A program made the translations under genes and the position numbers. Shown piece after piece: positions 1-9,432 of a stretch of 64,000 nt of DNA. This DNA is from Rhodospirillaceae bacterium (GTDB lineage: Bacteria > Pseudomonadota > Alphaproteobacteria > SP197): the NCBI GenBank assembly GCA_002722885.1, contig PBNE01000013.1:288831-352830 (forward strand), read 5' to 3'. Below the pieces are notes generated by a model. That model worked only from the letters and a program-made list of their open reading frames with translations. It was not told the DNA's origin and made no database searches. Each line of letters starts with the position of its first letter. The stretch's first letter is position 1.

Positions 1-102
1 AATGACCCGCTCGAGATGGCCGCCGCCGACAAAGGTGATGTGCCGGGGTTTGAGCACCCGGCGCAAGTTGGCACGGCGACGTTGTTTCAGAGTCGTGGTC
101 AT
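1..102 (-). CDS. Acyl-CoA synthetase (NDP-forming), N-terminal fragment
   Basis: Only the first 34 codons are inside the window; the gene runs off the left edge. The start ATG is at 102-100. The visible protein is a short basic leader followed by LRRVLKPRHITFVGGGHLE. This resembles the opening of the CoA-binding Rossmann domain in ADP/NDP-forming acetate/acyl-CoA ligases (a 'LL.PRS.A.VGG' pattern). Those enzymes make acyl-CoA from an acid and CoA, or run in reverse to make ATP. Its ATG overlaps the stop of the LysR remnant by ATGA, so the two were probably once co-transcribed. The call rests on a short stretch; another CoA-binding-domain protein is possible. Confidence 0.5.
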   Translation of the reverse strand, partial: MTTTLKQRRRANLRRVLKPRHITFVGGGHLERVI

Positions 103-312
103 GGCGTGGCTTCCTCGATCAGCCAGTCGTGGGCCGCCTTGAGGGCGGGCCGCGCAGGGCACGGCGCGGATAGATCATGTAATAGACTCGTTGCAGTGCA
201 ACGGCGAGGTCGAAGGGCTGGACTAGCCGACTGGCGACCAGATCGTCTTCGATGAAGCGCAGGTGGCCGAGTGCCACGCCCTGGCCGGTGTGTCTGATGA
301 CATGCCGGCTCT
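99..312 (-). pseudogene. LysR-type regulator, C-terminal remnant
   Basis: Read on the minus strand, about 300 down to 150 gives a typical end of a GcvA-like LysR effector domain: RHTGQGVALGHLRFIEDDLV, then a segment ending in VYYMIYPRRALR. The reading frame is then lost near 150. The last part (LKAAHDWLIEEATP, stop at 101-99) is in another frame. No HTH domain or start is seen upstream; 313-469 holds no matching sequence. The remnant is therefore both truncated at its 5' side and frameshifted. The adjacent CoA-ligase gene, which overlaps its stop, may have been its target. A sequencing error could explain the frameshift but not the missing N-terminal two thirds. Confidence 0.65.
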
Positions 313-469
313 CTTTGTGCGGACAGAAGCGGAAAAGTCGTGTGTCAGGGCGAAATAGTGACGATGGGCGCTAGGCGCGGACGCAAGGTTTTGACATGAT
401 TCAAATCTAGGGATGAGAGGCAAGGGGCGTGAATGGCATCACGGACCCCTTTCGACGGGAGTTTGGACC

Positions 470-1537
470 ATGGCTAGGCAGGAAATGAGCGTGTCGCGGC
501 GCACCATGTTGGCCATGGGCGCGGGCGGTCTTGCCCTGTCCGCACTTCCCGGTCTTGCCGGCGCCCAGGAGATGACCTTCTTCCGCATTGCGACCGGCGG
601 CACGGCGGGGACCTACTATCCCGTCGGCGCGTTGATCGCGAATGTGATTTCGAACCCACCGGGTTCGCGTCCCTGTGACGAAGGCGGAAGCTGCGGCGTT
701 CCGGGCCTGGTGGCTGCGGCACAGTCGTCCGAGGGCTCGGTTGCCAATGTCGAGGCCATTTCGGCCGGCCATGTCGAGTCGGGTTTCTGTCAGTCCGATG
801 TCGTGTTCTGGGCCTATAACGGGTCAGGCATCTTTCAGGGGTCGGAACCGCGTCGCAACCTGCGGCTGATCGGTAGCCTCTATCCCGAGGTGGTGCAGAT
901 CGTGGTCCGCCATAACTCCGGGATCGCCTCGATCCCCGATATGGCCGGCAAACGCATTTCGCTCGATGTCGAAGGGTCTGGCACCCTGGTCGATGCCCGT
1001 ATCATTCTGGAATCCTATGGTCTGACTGACGATGATCTGATGGCCGAGTACATCCAGCATGTTTCGGCCGTGACCAAGTTTCGCGAAGGCGAACTCGACG
1101 GTTTCTTTATCATTGCGGGATATCCGACCAACTCTGTCTTCGATCTTATTGAAGAGGGGCTGGCTGATCTTCTGCCGATCCCCGATCAGGATGCTCTGGG
1201 TCTTCTGACGGATAATCCGTTCTTCTCGCTGTCGGTGGTGCCGGAAGGAACTTATCCCGGAACACTCTATGTCCCGACACTGGCGATCGGTGCGCAGTGG
1301 ATTGTGACGCCGGAGCTGCCCGACGAGCTGGTCTATGGTATCACCCAGTCGCTGTGGCACGACAACAGCCGTGCCCTGCTGGATTCAGGTCACCCCGCCG
1401 CGCAACAGCTCAAGCTGTCGAACGCCCTGCTCGGTGCGTCGATCCCGCTTCATCCCGGGGCACGGGCCTATTACGAGGAGGTCGGCCTCGACCTCTCTCA
1501 TGTGCCGCTGCCGGACGATGACGAGGGTGCCGTCTAG
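470..1537 (+). CDS. TAXI-family TRAP transporter solute-binding protein
   Basis: A 355-residue periplasmic binding protein of the TAXI family, the substrate receptor of TRAP-type secondary importers. The N-terminus has a twin-arginine-like signal (SRRTMLAMGAGG, then a hydrophobic stretch ending LAGAQE). It is followed by the hallmark ATGGTAGTYYPVG. A loop with two cysteines (RPCDEGGSCGVPG) is typical of the family. I chose ATG 470 because GGGAG lies about 9 bases upstream; an in-frame ATG at 413 lacks such a site. No TRAP membrane subunits are in the window, so it works with a distant permease or as a sensor. The ligand cannot be told from sequence. Confidence 0.88.
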   Translation: MARQEMSVSRRTMLAMGAGGLALSALPGLAGAQEMTFFRIATGGTAGTYYPVGALIANVISNPPGSRPCDEGGSCGVPGLVAAAQSSEGSVANVEAISAGHVESGFCQSDVVFWAYNGSGIFQGSEPRRNLRLIGSLYPEVVQIVVRHNSGIASIPDMAGKRISLDVEGSGTLVDARIILESYGLTDDDLMAEYIQHVSAVTKFREGELDGFFIIAGYPTNSVFDLIEEGLADLLPIPDQDALGLLTDNPFFSLSVVPEGTYPGTLYVPTLAIGAQWIVTPELPDELVYGITQSLWHDNSRALLDSGHPAAQQLKLSNALLGASIPLHPGARAYYEEVGLDLSHVPLPDDDEGAV

Positions 1538-1543
1538 GCTCTC

Positions 1544-2476
1544 TCAGTATCCACGGTTGAGATCAGCGACATTCGTAAACGATTCGCCCGCCTTCATGCG
1601 TAGGTAATTGTCGGCGATCTGTGGGGCGCAGGTGCGCGCAATCGTGAAGGCCGCGATATGCGGGAAGGTCATGATCTTCGGGTGATGCCACAAGGGGTGA
1701 TCATCGGGCATTGGTTCGGTGCGCTGAACATCGAGCGACGCGCCTGCGAGATGGCCGCTGTCGATGGCTGCGATCAGGTCGCTATCGACGATGTGATGAC
1801 CACGGGCCGCGTTGACGATAAAGGCGCCGCGCTTCATCCAGCCGAAGCTCCGGGCCTTCAGGATGTCCCGCGTTTCCGGCGTGAGAGGCAGCAGGCAGAT
1901 CACGACATCACAGGGCGCTAGGAATTCCTCCAACTGATCGCTGCCGTGGAAACAGGTGACGTCCTCGATGGTCTTCTGCGTCCGGCTCCAGCCACGCACC
2001 TGATAGTTCATCGCGGACATGACACGGGCGCAATCACCGCCCATTTCGCCCAGACCCATGATGCCGATGGTGACATCCCAGGGGATCGGCACGTCGATCT
2101 CCACGTAGCGGCGCTGGCGGTGGAGCTCCCGGTAGCCCTCCCAGTTGCGAAGATGGTTGAGGGTAGCCATCAGGCACCATTCGGTCATCTGGCAGGTCAT
2201 GGCGGGATCGACGATCCGGGTGAGGGTGGCGCCTTCGGGGATAAGGTGTTTGACGTCCATGACATGATCGACGCCCGCGCCCAGGGAGGCGACGAGCTTG
2301 AGGTTCTGGAAGTCGTGCAGCTCCTCAAGCGGGTAGTGCCAGACCAAGGCTGCCTCGATTTCGGCGGGATCGCCGGTCTCGGGGTGAATACGGAAATCGA
2401 GGTCGGGAATCTCTGCGGTGAGCAGGTCACGCCACTCGCTGCCGTTGGTCTGCTTACTCATATAGAGGAAGGCCAT
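1544..2476 (-). CDS. ghrA: Glyoxylate/hydroxypyruvate reductase A (D-2-hydroxyacid dehydrogenase)
   Basis: This 310-residue protein belongs to the NAD(P)-dependent D-isomer 2-hydroxyacid dehydrogenases, closest in pattern to GhrA. GhrA reduces glyoxylate and hydroxypyruvate to glycolate and glycerate. The Rossmann fingerprint GIMGLGEMGGDCARVM lies near residues 140-155. The substrate/catalytic segment VNAARGHHIVDSDLI and the later PLWHHPKIMTFPHIAA (catalytic His) are present. ATG 2476 is preferred over the upstream in-frame GTG 2482 because AGAGG sits 5 bases before it. It is tail-to-tail with the TAXI gene, 6 bases apart. Exact substrate preference within the GhrA/formate-dehydrogenase-like group is inferred. 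Confidence 0.85.
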   Translation of the reverse strand: MAFLYMSKQTNGSEWRDLLTAEIPDLDFRIHPETGDPAEIEAALVWHYPLEELHDFQNLKLVASLGAGVDHVMDVKHLIPEGATLTRIVDPAMTCQMTEWCLMATLNHLRNWEGYRELHRQRRYVEIDVPIPWDVTIGIMGLGEMGGDCARVMSAMNYQVRGWSRTQKTIEDVTCFHGSDQLEEFLAPCDVVICLLPLTPETRDILKARSFGWMKRGAFIVNAARGHHIVDSDLIAAIDSGHLAGASLDVQRTEPMPDDHPLWHHPKIMTFPHIAAFTIARTCAPQIADNYLRMKAGESFTNVADLNRGY

Positions 2477-2559
2477 GGTCACCTCTCGGTCTGCGGGAAC
2501 CGTGGTACTATAGTGGGGACCGAGGTTTCGTTCACTCCCGACAGAAGGGTGTCACGACC

Positions 2560-2929
2560 ATGGCTCTGAGTGACGACGACATCGCCGAGCTCACAGTTCT
2601 GGAAGAATCCATGTGGCGCGGCGGTACGCGTTACGATCGTGCGTGGCTGGAAAAGGTCTGGGCCAAGGACATAGCCGAGTTCGGCCGTTCGGGCCGGGTC
2701 TACAACGGGATGAGCTGATGGAGGACGAAGGGGCGACATCCCGGCGATCCTCCCGTTGAAGAACCTGACGATCCAGTCGGTCGGGCGCGACACCGCGCTT
2801 AACACCTATGTCAGCCAGCTCCTTCGTGATGGCGCGATCGAACATGCCAACCGCAGCTCGGTCTGAACGCGGTCAAAACAGGGCTGGCAGATGCGATTCC
2901 ATCAGGGGACACCGGCAGAAACGATCTGA
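2560..2929 (+). pseudogene. DUF4440 / NTF2-like protein, degenerate
   Basis: The ATG at 2560 opens a good DUF4440 start (LEESMWRGGTRYDRAWLEKV, then DIAEFGRSGRVYNG), but the frame ends at TGA 2716-2718. Similarity continues in a second frame (ILPLKNLTIQSVGRD, then TYVSQLLRDGAIEHANRSSV). That frame meets TGA 2864-2866 exactly where the family normally has Trp. It reads on past that stop to the family's C-terminal pattern GWQMRFHQGTPAE and a final TGA at 2927-2929. At least one frameshift plus one nonsense codon therefore break a gene of about 120 codons. DUF4440 members are small cone-fold proteins of mostly unknown role. The final stop abuts the yejF stop on the other strand. Confidence 0.75.
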
Positions 2930-4543
2930 TCAATGAACGTCGTGGGTGCTCTCAAGATTGAGGGCCGCGGCGAGCAGCGTGCGGGCATAGTTGGTCTGCG
3001 GGGCATCAAAGATGGCATCGGCCGTGCCGCTTTCTACGACATTGCCGTCCTTCATGACCATGACCTGATGGCTCATGGCGCGCACGACACGCAGGTCGTG
3101 GCTGATGAAGAGATAGGCGAGGTTGTGGTCGACCTGCAGCTTGCGCAGCAATTCGACGATCTGGGCCTGAACGGACATGTCGAGCGCGCTGGTTGGTTCG
3201 TCCAGCACGACAAAACGCGGTCGCAGGACCATGGCGCGGGCAATCGCGATGCGCTGGCGCTGGCCGCCGGAGAACTCGTGCGGATAGCGGTCCATCGTCC
3301 CAGCCTCAAGACCGACCTCGACCATGGCCTCGCCGACCAGCTCGCGCCGTTCGGCGACTGTGCCGCCCATACCGTGGACCATCAGACCTTCGCCGATGAT
3401 GTCGGCGATCGACATGCGCGGTGACAACGAGCCGTAGGGATCCTGAAACACCACCTGCATCTCCCGCCGGAGCGGGCGCAATTGCTTGAAATCGAGGCCC
3501 TGCAACTCCTTGCCGTCATAGCGGATCGGACCCTCGCTGCTGATCAGGCGCAGGATCGCCATGCCAAGGGTCGTTTTGCCGGAGCCGGACTCGCCGACAA
3601 CCCCGATGGTCTCGCGCGGTCGAACGGTCACATCGATACCGTCGACGGCCTTCACATAGTCCGAGGTGCGGCGAAACACGCCGCGCTTGATCGGGAACCA
3701 GACTTTGAGATCGTCGGTTTCCAGGAGCGGCTTGTTGCCTTCGGGCACGGGGTCGGGCACGCCACGCGGCTCCGAGCTCAGGAGGTGCTGTGTGTAGTCG
3801 TGCTGCGGGTTGTCGAAGACCTTGGCGACCGGCCCGGCTTCGACAATCAGGCCATCGTTCATAACGCAGACGTTTTCGGCGAAGCGGCGAACGATGGTGA
3901 GATCGTGGGTGATGAAGAGGATGGCCATGCCGAGCCTGACCTGAAGTTCCTTCAGGAGCTTCAGAATCTGGGCCTGGACCGTGACGTCGAGCGCGGTGGT
4001 CGGCTCGTCGGCGATCAGGAGGTCCGGCTCGTTGGCGAGCGCCATGGCGATCATCACGCGCTGGCGCTGGCCGCCCGACAGGGTGTGGGGATAGTCGTTG
4101 ATCCGGCTCTTGAGATTACCGAGGCCGGCAAGATCGAGCAGCTCCAGGGTTCGTGCCCGCGCCTGAGTGCGGCTCATGGCCTTATGCAGAATCAGGGCCT
4201 CGGAGATCTGCTTTTCGATGGTGTGGAGAGGATTGAGTGAGGTCATCGGCTCCTGGAAAATCATCGAGGCGCGGTTGCCGCACACACTGCGCAGCTCCTT
4301 GTCGCTGGCCCCGATCATTTCCTGACCATCGAAACTGATCGAACCCGTCGGATGGCTGGCCATGGGCCGGGGAAGGAGCTGGAGGATCGATAGCGCCGTC
4401 ACCGATTTTCCCGAACCGGATTCGCCAACCACGGCGAGCGTCTCGCCCTTTTCGATCGAGAAGCTGACGCCCTTCACAGCATCCATCTCACGGCCTTCAA
4501 CCGTAAACCGGACGGAGAGATCCTTAATGTCGAGCAGGGTCAT
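2930..4543 (-). CDS. yejF: Peptide ABC transporter, fused dual ATPase (YejF-type)
   Basis: A 537-residue protein with two complete ABC ATPase domains in one chain, as in YejF/DppDF fusions. Walker [12 protein letters not shown] lies near residue 40 and [11 protein letters not shown] near 318. Signature motifs LSGGQRQRV (near 158) and FSGGQRQRI (near 435) and Walker [14 protein letters not shown] and [12 protein letters not shown] are all present. It powers uptake of oligopeptides (microcin C-like or general) from the periplasm. Its ATG overlaps the yejE stop by ATGA, so it is the last gene of the yejABEF operon. Both nucleotide sites look intact. Confidence 0.93.
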   Translation of the reverse strand: MTLLDIKDLSVRFTVEGREMDAVKGVSFSIEKGETLAVVGESGSGKSVTALSILQLLPRPMASHPTGSISFDGQEMIGASDKELRSVCGNRASMIFQEPMTSLNPLHTIEKQISEALILHKAMSRTQARARTLELLDLAGLGNLKSRINDYPHTLSGGQRQRVMIAMALANEPDLLIADEPTTALDVTVQAQILKLLKELQVRLGMAILFITHDLTIVRRFAENVCVMNDGLIVEAGPVAKVFDNPQHDYTQHLLSSEPRGVPDPVPEGNKPLLETDDLKVWFPIKRGVFRRTSDYVKAVDGIDVTVRPRETIGVVGESGSGKTTLGMAILRLISSEGPIRYDGKELQGLDFKQLRPLRREMQVVFQDPYGSLSPRMSIADIIGEGLMVHGMGGTVAERRELVGEAMVEVGLEAGTMDRYPHEFSGGQRQRIAIARAMVLRPRFVVLDEPTSALDMSVQAQIVELLRKLQVDHNLAYLFISHDLRVVRAMSHQVMVMKDGNVVESGTADAIFDAPQTNYARTLLAAALNLESTHDVH

Positions 4544-5580
4544 GATGGCATTTTCCTCGGATCAAAGGCATCGCGCACCGCTTCACCGGTGAAGGTGAGC
4601 AGGGACAACATCAGGGCCACCACGGCAAAGCCGGAGAAACCGAGCCAGGGCGCCTGCAGGTTGTTGCGACCCTGGTTCAGCAACTCGCCAAGGGATGGTG
4701 AGCCCGGCGGCAGGCCAAAGCCCAGAAAATCGAGCGCAGTGAGCGTCGTGACCGAGCCGTTCAGGATGAAGGGCAGGAAGGTCAGCGTCGAGACCATGGC
4801 GTTGGGAAGCACATGGCGGACCATGATCACACGGTCGGTGACACCCAGAGCACGAGCGGCGCGGACGTAGTCGAAGTTGCGCGCACGCAGAAACTCCGCG
4901 CGCACCAGACCGACCAGTGCCGTCCAGGAGAACAGGATCATCAGACCCAAAAGGGTCCAGAAACTGGGAATGATGACACTGGCCAGGATGATCAGGATGT
5001 AGAGCACGGGGATGCCGCCCCAGACCTCCAGTGCCCGCTGGGCCAGAAGGTCGATCCAGCCGCCGTAGTAGCCCTGGACCGCACCGGCCGCGATACCGAG
5101 CGCGGAGGCCAGCACGGTGAGCGCCAGCCCGAACAGAACAGAGATACGGAAACCGTAGATCAGGCGTGCGACGACATCGCGGCCCTGATCATCGGTCCCG
5201 AGCCAGTTTTCGGCCGTGGGTGGCGAGGGTGCGGGTGTCGGCAGGTCGTAGTTGATGCTCTCGTAGCTGTAGGGGATCAGCGGCCAGATGATCCAGCCGC
5301 CCTTTTCGGTGATCAGATCCTGGACAAACGGGTCGCGGTAGTCGGTTTCGGTCTCGAAGTCGCCATCGAAGGTTGTCTCGGGATAGGAAACGAGGAACGG
5401 CACGTAGGGTTCGCCGTCGTACCAGACCAAAAGGGGTTTGGAGTTGGCGATCAGCTCGGCCGGCAGAGTGACCGCAAACAGCAAAAAGAAGACCCAGAAC
5501 GACCAGTACCCGCGCTTGTTGGCCCGGAAGTTCGCGAGCCGGCGCCGGGTGATAGGATCGATGGTTCCAAACAGCACCAT
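4540..5580 (-). CDS. yejE: Peptide ABC transporter permease (YejE-type)
   Basis: This 346-residue inner-membrane permease is of the DppC/YejE class. It starts with a cytosolic stretch (RRLANFRANKRGYWSFWVFF) leading into TM1, followed by the large periplasmic loop with the YejE-type 'LGTDDQGRDVVARLIYG' pattern. Five C-terminal TM segments then carry the ABC-coupling EAA-like motif (VRAARALGVTDRVIMVRHVLPN). Length and organisation match full-length YejE. It overlaps yejB by one base (TGATG) and yejF by four, indicating translational coupling. It forms the translocation pore with YejB. Confidence 0.93.
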   Translation of the reverse strand: MVLFGTIDPITRRRLANFRANKRGYWSFWVFFLLFAVTLPAELIANSKPLLVWYDGEPYVPFLVSYPETTFDGDFETETDYRDPFVQDLITEKGGWIIWPLIPYSYESINYDLPTPAPSPPTAENWLGTDDQGRDVVARLIYGFRISVLFGLALTVLASALGIAAGAVQGYYGGWIDLLAQRALEVWGGIPVLYILIILASVIIPSFWTLLGLMILFSWTALVGLVRAEFLRARNFDYVRAARALGVTDRVIMVRHVLPNAMVSTLTFLPFILNGSVTTLTALDFLGFGLPPGSPSLGELLNQGRNNLQAPWLGFSGFAVVALMLSLLTFTGEAVRDAFDPRKMPS

Positions 5581-6680
5581 CAGCCGACGTCCCGGCTTTC
5601 GAAATCGATCCGGGGATCAACCACGACATACATCAGGTCGCCGATCAGGTTCATCACGAGGCCCAGCAGCGTGAAGATATAGAGCGTGGCGAACATCACG
5701 GGGTAGTCGCGGTTGATGGCGGCCTCGTAACCCAGCAAGCCCAGGCCATCGAGCGAGAAGATGATCTCGATCAGCAGGGCGCCCGTGAACAGGATGCCGA
5801 CGATCGCACCCGGAAACCCGGCAATGATGATCAGCATGCCATTGCGGAAGATGTGGCCGTAGAGAACCTGGTGTTCGGCCAGGCCTTTGGCTCGTGCCGT
5901 GGTGACATACTGGCTGCGGATCTGATCGAGGAACGAATTTTTGGTCAGCATCGTCAGGGTCGCGAAGCTGCCGATAATCAGGGCGGTCAACGGCAGGGCG
6001 AGATGCCAGAAGTAGTCGGCGATCTGCTGGATCGTCGTCATATCGTCGAAACCGGGCGAAGTGAGGCCACGCAGCGGGAACCATTTCCAGTAGGAACCGC
6101 CGGCAAACAACACGACCAGAAGGATGGCGAACAGGAAGCCTGGGATCGCGTAACCCAGGATGATCACACCTGAGGTCCAGATGTCGAACCGGCTGCCGTC
6201 GCGCCGCGCCTTGGCGATGCCCAGGGGAATCGAGATCAGATAGACGATGATGGTGGTCCACAGTCCCAGCGATATGGAGACCGGCATCTTTTCGATGATG
6301 AGGTCGATCACGGACTGGCTGCGGAAGGCGCTCTCCCCGAAATCAAAGGAGAGGTAGTTCCCCATCATCAGCAGGAAACGTTCGACCGGCGGTTTGTCGA
6401 GGCCGTACATCTTCTCGAGCTTTTCGACAAAACCGTCCGGCAGGCCCTGTGCGCCGCGATAGGTCGACTCGCTGTCGCTGCCGGCACCACTGACCGACGA
6501 GATGTCACTGCCGCTGCCCGAGACCCGCGCTGTGGCACCGAGGTCGGTGCCGTCGATCTGTGCGAGGATGCGTTCGACGGGACCGCCGGGCACGAACTGG
6601 ATGATTGCGAAGTTGATCACCATGATCGCGAACAGCGTCGGGATGATGAACAGCAGGCGTCGGACGATGTACGCGAGCAT
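5580..6680 (-). CDS. yejB: Peptide ABC transporter permease (YejB-type)
   Basis: A 366-residue permease of the DppB/YejB class. It begins with a classic MLAYIVRRLLFIIPTLFAIM TM1 and the QFVPGGPVERILAQ segment. A Ser/Gly/Asp-rich stretch (about residues 52-70), typical of YejB rather than DppB, comes next. The EAA-like coupling loop (TTARAKGLAEHQVLYGHIFRNG) lies in the second half. It pairs with YejE to form the membrane channel. It lies 32 bases downstream of yejA and overlaps yejE by one base. It appears complete and undamaged. Confidence 0.93.
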   Translation of the reverse strand: MLAYIVRRLLFIIPTLFAIMVINFAIIQFVPGGPVERILAQIDGTDLGATARVSGSGSDISSVSGAGSDSESTYRGAQGLPDGFVEKLEKMYGLDKPPVERFLLMMGNYLSFDFGESAFRSQSVIDLIIEKMPVSISLGLWTTIIVYLISIPLGIAKARRDGSRFDIWTSGVIILGYAIPGFLFAILLVVLFAGGSYWKWFPLRGLTSPGFDDMTTIQQIADYFWHLALPLTALIIGSFATLTMLTKNSFLDQIRSQYVTTARAKGLAEHQVLYGHIFRNGMLIIIAGFPGAIVGILFTGALLIEIIFSLDGLGLLGYEAAINRDYPVMFATLYIFTLLGLVMNLIGDLMYVVVDPRIDFESRDVG

Positions 6681-6712
6681 GACCGGGAACTCCTGGCGCG
6701 TGGCCCGGGGGC

Positions 6713-8542
6713 CTACTCGTCTTCGTTCGCGATGCGATCTTCAAGCGCAGCCGCCTTTTCGGGGTCGACCCACCAGGCACTAAAGACGATGCCGTTGGTG
6801 GGGATCAAGTCGGGCTGGCCGAACTTGTCCCAATAGGCGACGCGGTCGTAATCGATATGCCAGTGCGGGATCACGTAGTGGTTCCACAGAAGCACACGAT
6901 CGAGCGCGCGGGCGGCTGTGGTCATCTCATCGCGGCTTTCGGCGAAGATGACCTCTTCGATCAGCGCATCGACAACCGGGTTCTTGATGCCGCCGGTGTT
7001 GAAGCTGCCCTCGACATCGGCGGTCGCTGAACCCCAGTAGTCACGCTGTTCGTTGCCCAGGGTCTCTGACGACCGCCAGCTTCTGACGGTCATGTCGAAA
7101 TCAAAAGTCTCAAGACGACGCTCGTACTGGGCTGCGTCGACGATCCGGATGTTCACGACCGCACCCAGGCGCTCCAGATTGCGCGCGAAGGGCTGCACGA
7201 TCCGCTCGAACGCGGGCTGGACCAGGATGATCTCGAACTCCATCACCTCGCCGCCGGGGCCCGTGAGAGCGCCGTCCTGGATTGTCCAGCCGGCTTCCTC
7301 GAGCAACGCCTTGGCTTCGCGAAGATGCTGGCGGATGTTGCCGCTGGCATCGGTTACAGGCGGTGTGTAGACGTCGCCGAAGACCTCTTCAGGAAGCTGA
7401 TCCCGGTAGGGTTCCAGGAGCGCCAATTCGGCGTCGCTGGGTGCGTCGGTGGCCGCGAGATCGGAGTTCGAGAAGTAGCTCGTGTTGCGCGCATATTGGC
7501 CGTAGAAGAGATTCTCGTTCGACCATTCGAAGTCGAACGCGTAACCCAGTGCCTCGCGGACACGGGCATCCTGGAACAGCGGGCGACGCAGATTGAAGAC
7601 AAAGGCCTGCATGCCTGTGGGTCGGCCGTGCGACACCTCTTCCTTGATGATGAGGCCGTCGTCGAAATTGGGGCCGGTGTAGGCGGTGGCCCAAAGCTTG
7701 GAGTTGTTCTCGGACTTGTAGTCGTATTCATGGGCCTTGAAGGCTTCGAGCGCGATGTCGAAATCGAGGTACTCGTCGTAGCGGACCGTTCCGAAGTTGT
7801 ACAATCCGATGTTCACCGGGAGATCGGCGCCCCAGTAATCGTCAACCCGCTCATAGGTGATCGAGCGGCCAGCATCGACGTCGCTGATGCGGTAGGGGCC
7901 GCTTCCGAGCGGAACGTCGAGCGAGGTGTCGGCAAAGTCGCGGCCTTCGAACCAGTGTTTGGGCAGGACATCAATGCTGCCAACCAGCAGGGGAAGTTCA
8001 CGGTTGCCCGGGCTGTCGAAGTTGAAGCGGACCCAACGGTCGCCTTCGTCCACGACACTTTCAACATTGGCAAACAACGCCGCGAAGTAGGGATGGCCTT
8101 CGGTGGTCAGGGTTTCAAAGGTCCAAATGACATCTTCCACGTCCATGATCTCGCCATCGTGAAACCGGGCTTCGGGCCGCAGCTTGAACGCGACCCAGGA
8201 GCGGTCCTCCGGCATGCGGATCAATTCTGCGACCAGGCCGTAGGCAGAATCCGCCTCGTCAGCCGAGCCTGCGAGAAGGGAATCGTAGACCTGGCCCAGG
8301 CCCGGTGCCGCTGTGCCCTTCAGGATGAATGGGTTGAGGGAGTCGAAGCCACCGAACGACCAGCGCCGGACATCACCGCCCTTTGGCGCGTCGGGATTGA
8401 CGTAATCGAAGTGGGGAAAGTCTGTCGCGTATTTGAGATCGCCAAAGATCGAAATACCGTGACCGGTGTAGACGTCCTCGTCCTTAGCCAGAACCGGGCC
8501 GGCCAGGAAAAGGACGGCTAGAGCAATGGGGAGAACACGCAT
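6713..8542 (-). CDS. yejA: Peptide ABC transporter substrate-binding protein (YejA-type)
   Basis: A 609-residue periplasmic SBP_bac_5 protein that captures oligopeptides for YejBEF. The Sec signal peptide is MRVLPIALAVLFLAGPVLAK. The mature start (GHGISIFGDLKY, FPHFDYVNPDAPKGG) is diagnostic of the YejA/microcin C-binding subgroup. The SBP_5 cores FKLRPEARFHDG and the ligand region FNLRRPLFQDARVREAL are visible. ATG 8542 has GGAAG at 6-7 bases and places the signal peptide correctly; upstream in-frame ATGs would put about 20 extra residues before the signal. It is the first gene of the operon. Confidence 0.92.
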   Translation of the reverse strand: MRVLPIALAVLFLAGPVLAKDEDVYTGHGISIFGDLKYATDFPHFDYVNPDAPKGGDVRRWSFGGFDSLNPFILKGTAAPGLGQVYDSLLAGSADEADSAYGLVAELIRMPEDRSWVAFKLRPEARFHDGEIMDVEDVIWTFETLTTEGHPYFAALFANVESVVDEGDRWVRFNFDSPGNRELPLLVGSIDVLPKHWFEGRDFADTSLDVPLGSGPYRISDVDAGRSITYERVDDYWGADLPVNIGLYNFGTVRYDEYLDFDIALEAFKAHEYDYKSENNSKLWATAYTGPNFDDGLIIKEEVSHGRPTGMQAFVFNLRRPLFQDARVREALGYAFDFEWSNENLFYGQYARNTSYFSNSDLAATDAPSDAELALLEPYRDQLPEEVFGDVYTPPVTDASGNIRQHLREAKALLEEAGWTIQDGALTGPGGEVMEFEIILVQPAFERIVQPFARNLERLGAVVNIRIVDAAQYERRLETFDFDMTVRSWRSSETLGNEQRDYWGSATADVEGSFNTGGIKNPVVDALIEEVIFAESRDEMTTAARALDRVLLWNHYVIPHWHIDYDRVAYWDKFGQPDLIPTNGIVFSAWWVDPEKAAALEDRIANEDE

Positions 8543-8646
8543 GGCAACTTCCTTACAGTGACGTCGAACCACGGGACGCATCGTAGCGATTGCGGCCATT
8601 TGCGCCAGCAATGGGGTGAGAAGAAGGCAGAATTGACCTGCTCACG

Positions 8647-9432
8647 TCATGGTGAACAGGCGAGGATCTCCAGTGCTGGTTCCAGCAGACCGGGATCGCC
8701 GACCGCGAGTAAGGTTCCGTCGCTGCCGGGACCGTGGGGATTGCCGTCCCAATCGGTCGCGCGGCCGCCCGCGGCCTCGACCAGTGCAGCGCAGGCCGCC
8801 CAGTCGTCTTCGCCGTATTGGGCATCGACGATGACATCGATGTCACCGGCGGCCAATGAGCCGATGTCGGTGATATCGGCGCCGAACATGCACCAGCGGC
8901 AGGCACGCTGGAGGGGCCGCATGCGCTTCCAGTCGTGCCGGTTCGTGGCACCCGGGCCTGTGGAGCTAGCGGTGGCCTCAGCCAGTGAGGAGCAGGTGCG
9001 CGGTGCGATCGGCGTGCCGTTGAGCCCAGCACCCTGACCCACTACCCCGAACCAGCGGTCGCTCCGGGCGCTGTGATCGGCCAGCCCCATGACGTAGCGG
9101 TCGCCGTGGCGCAGCCCGATCAGGGTGCCGAAGAGCGAAATACCGGTGACGTAATACTTCGTACCATCGAGTGGATCGATGGCCCAGACGAACTCGGCGT
9201 CGGCCTGATGGTCCGGAAACTCCTCGCCGATCACGCCGTCGTTGGGGCGGGCCTCGGCAATCATCTCGCGTAGGCGGCGTTCGACGGCCCGGTCGAATTC
9301 GGTGACCGGGCTCGCGTCACCCTTGATTTCGGTCGTGTACGAACCCTGGAAGCTCTCCATCAGCATGGCACGCGCGGTGTCGGCCAGGACATGAGCCAGA
9401 GGCGCGATCTCGGTCGGCAGCGTTGTGGTCAT
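8647..9432 (-). CDS. Inositol monophosphatase-family phosphatase (second of tandem pair)
   Basis: A 261-residue Mg2+-dependent phosphatase of the FIG/inositol-monophosphatase superfamily. Metal motifs are GEEF (residues 69-72) and DPLDGTKYYVTG (from 86). In the third metal site, where the family has WDxxA, this protein reads YGEDDWAACAAL near residue 205, a rearranged but still acidic version. Candidate substrates are histidinol phosphate, inositol phosphate or 3'-phosphoadenosine phosphate; sequence alone does not decide. Its ATG overlaps the stop of the upstream paralogue (ATGA), so both are coupled. The pair looks like an old tandem duplication. Confidence 0.82.
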   Translation of the reverse strand: MTTTLPTEIAPLAHVLADTARAMLMESFQGSYTTEIKGDASPVTEFDRAVERRLREMIAEARPNDGVIGEEFPDHQADAEFVWAIDPLDGTKYYVTGISLFGTLIGLRHGDRYVMGLADHSARSDRWFGVVGQGAGLNGTPIAPRTCSSLAEATASSTGPGATNRHDWKRMRPLQRACRWCMFGADITDIGSLAAGDIDVIVDAQYGEDDWAACAALVEAAGGRATDWDGNPHGPGSDGTLLAVGDPGLLEPALEILACSP

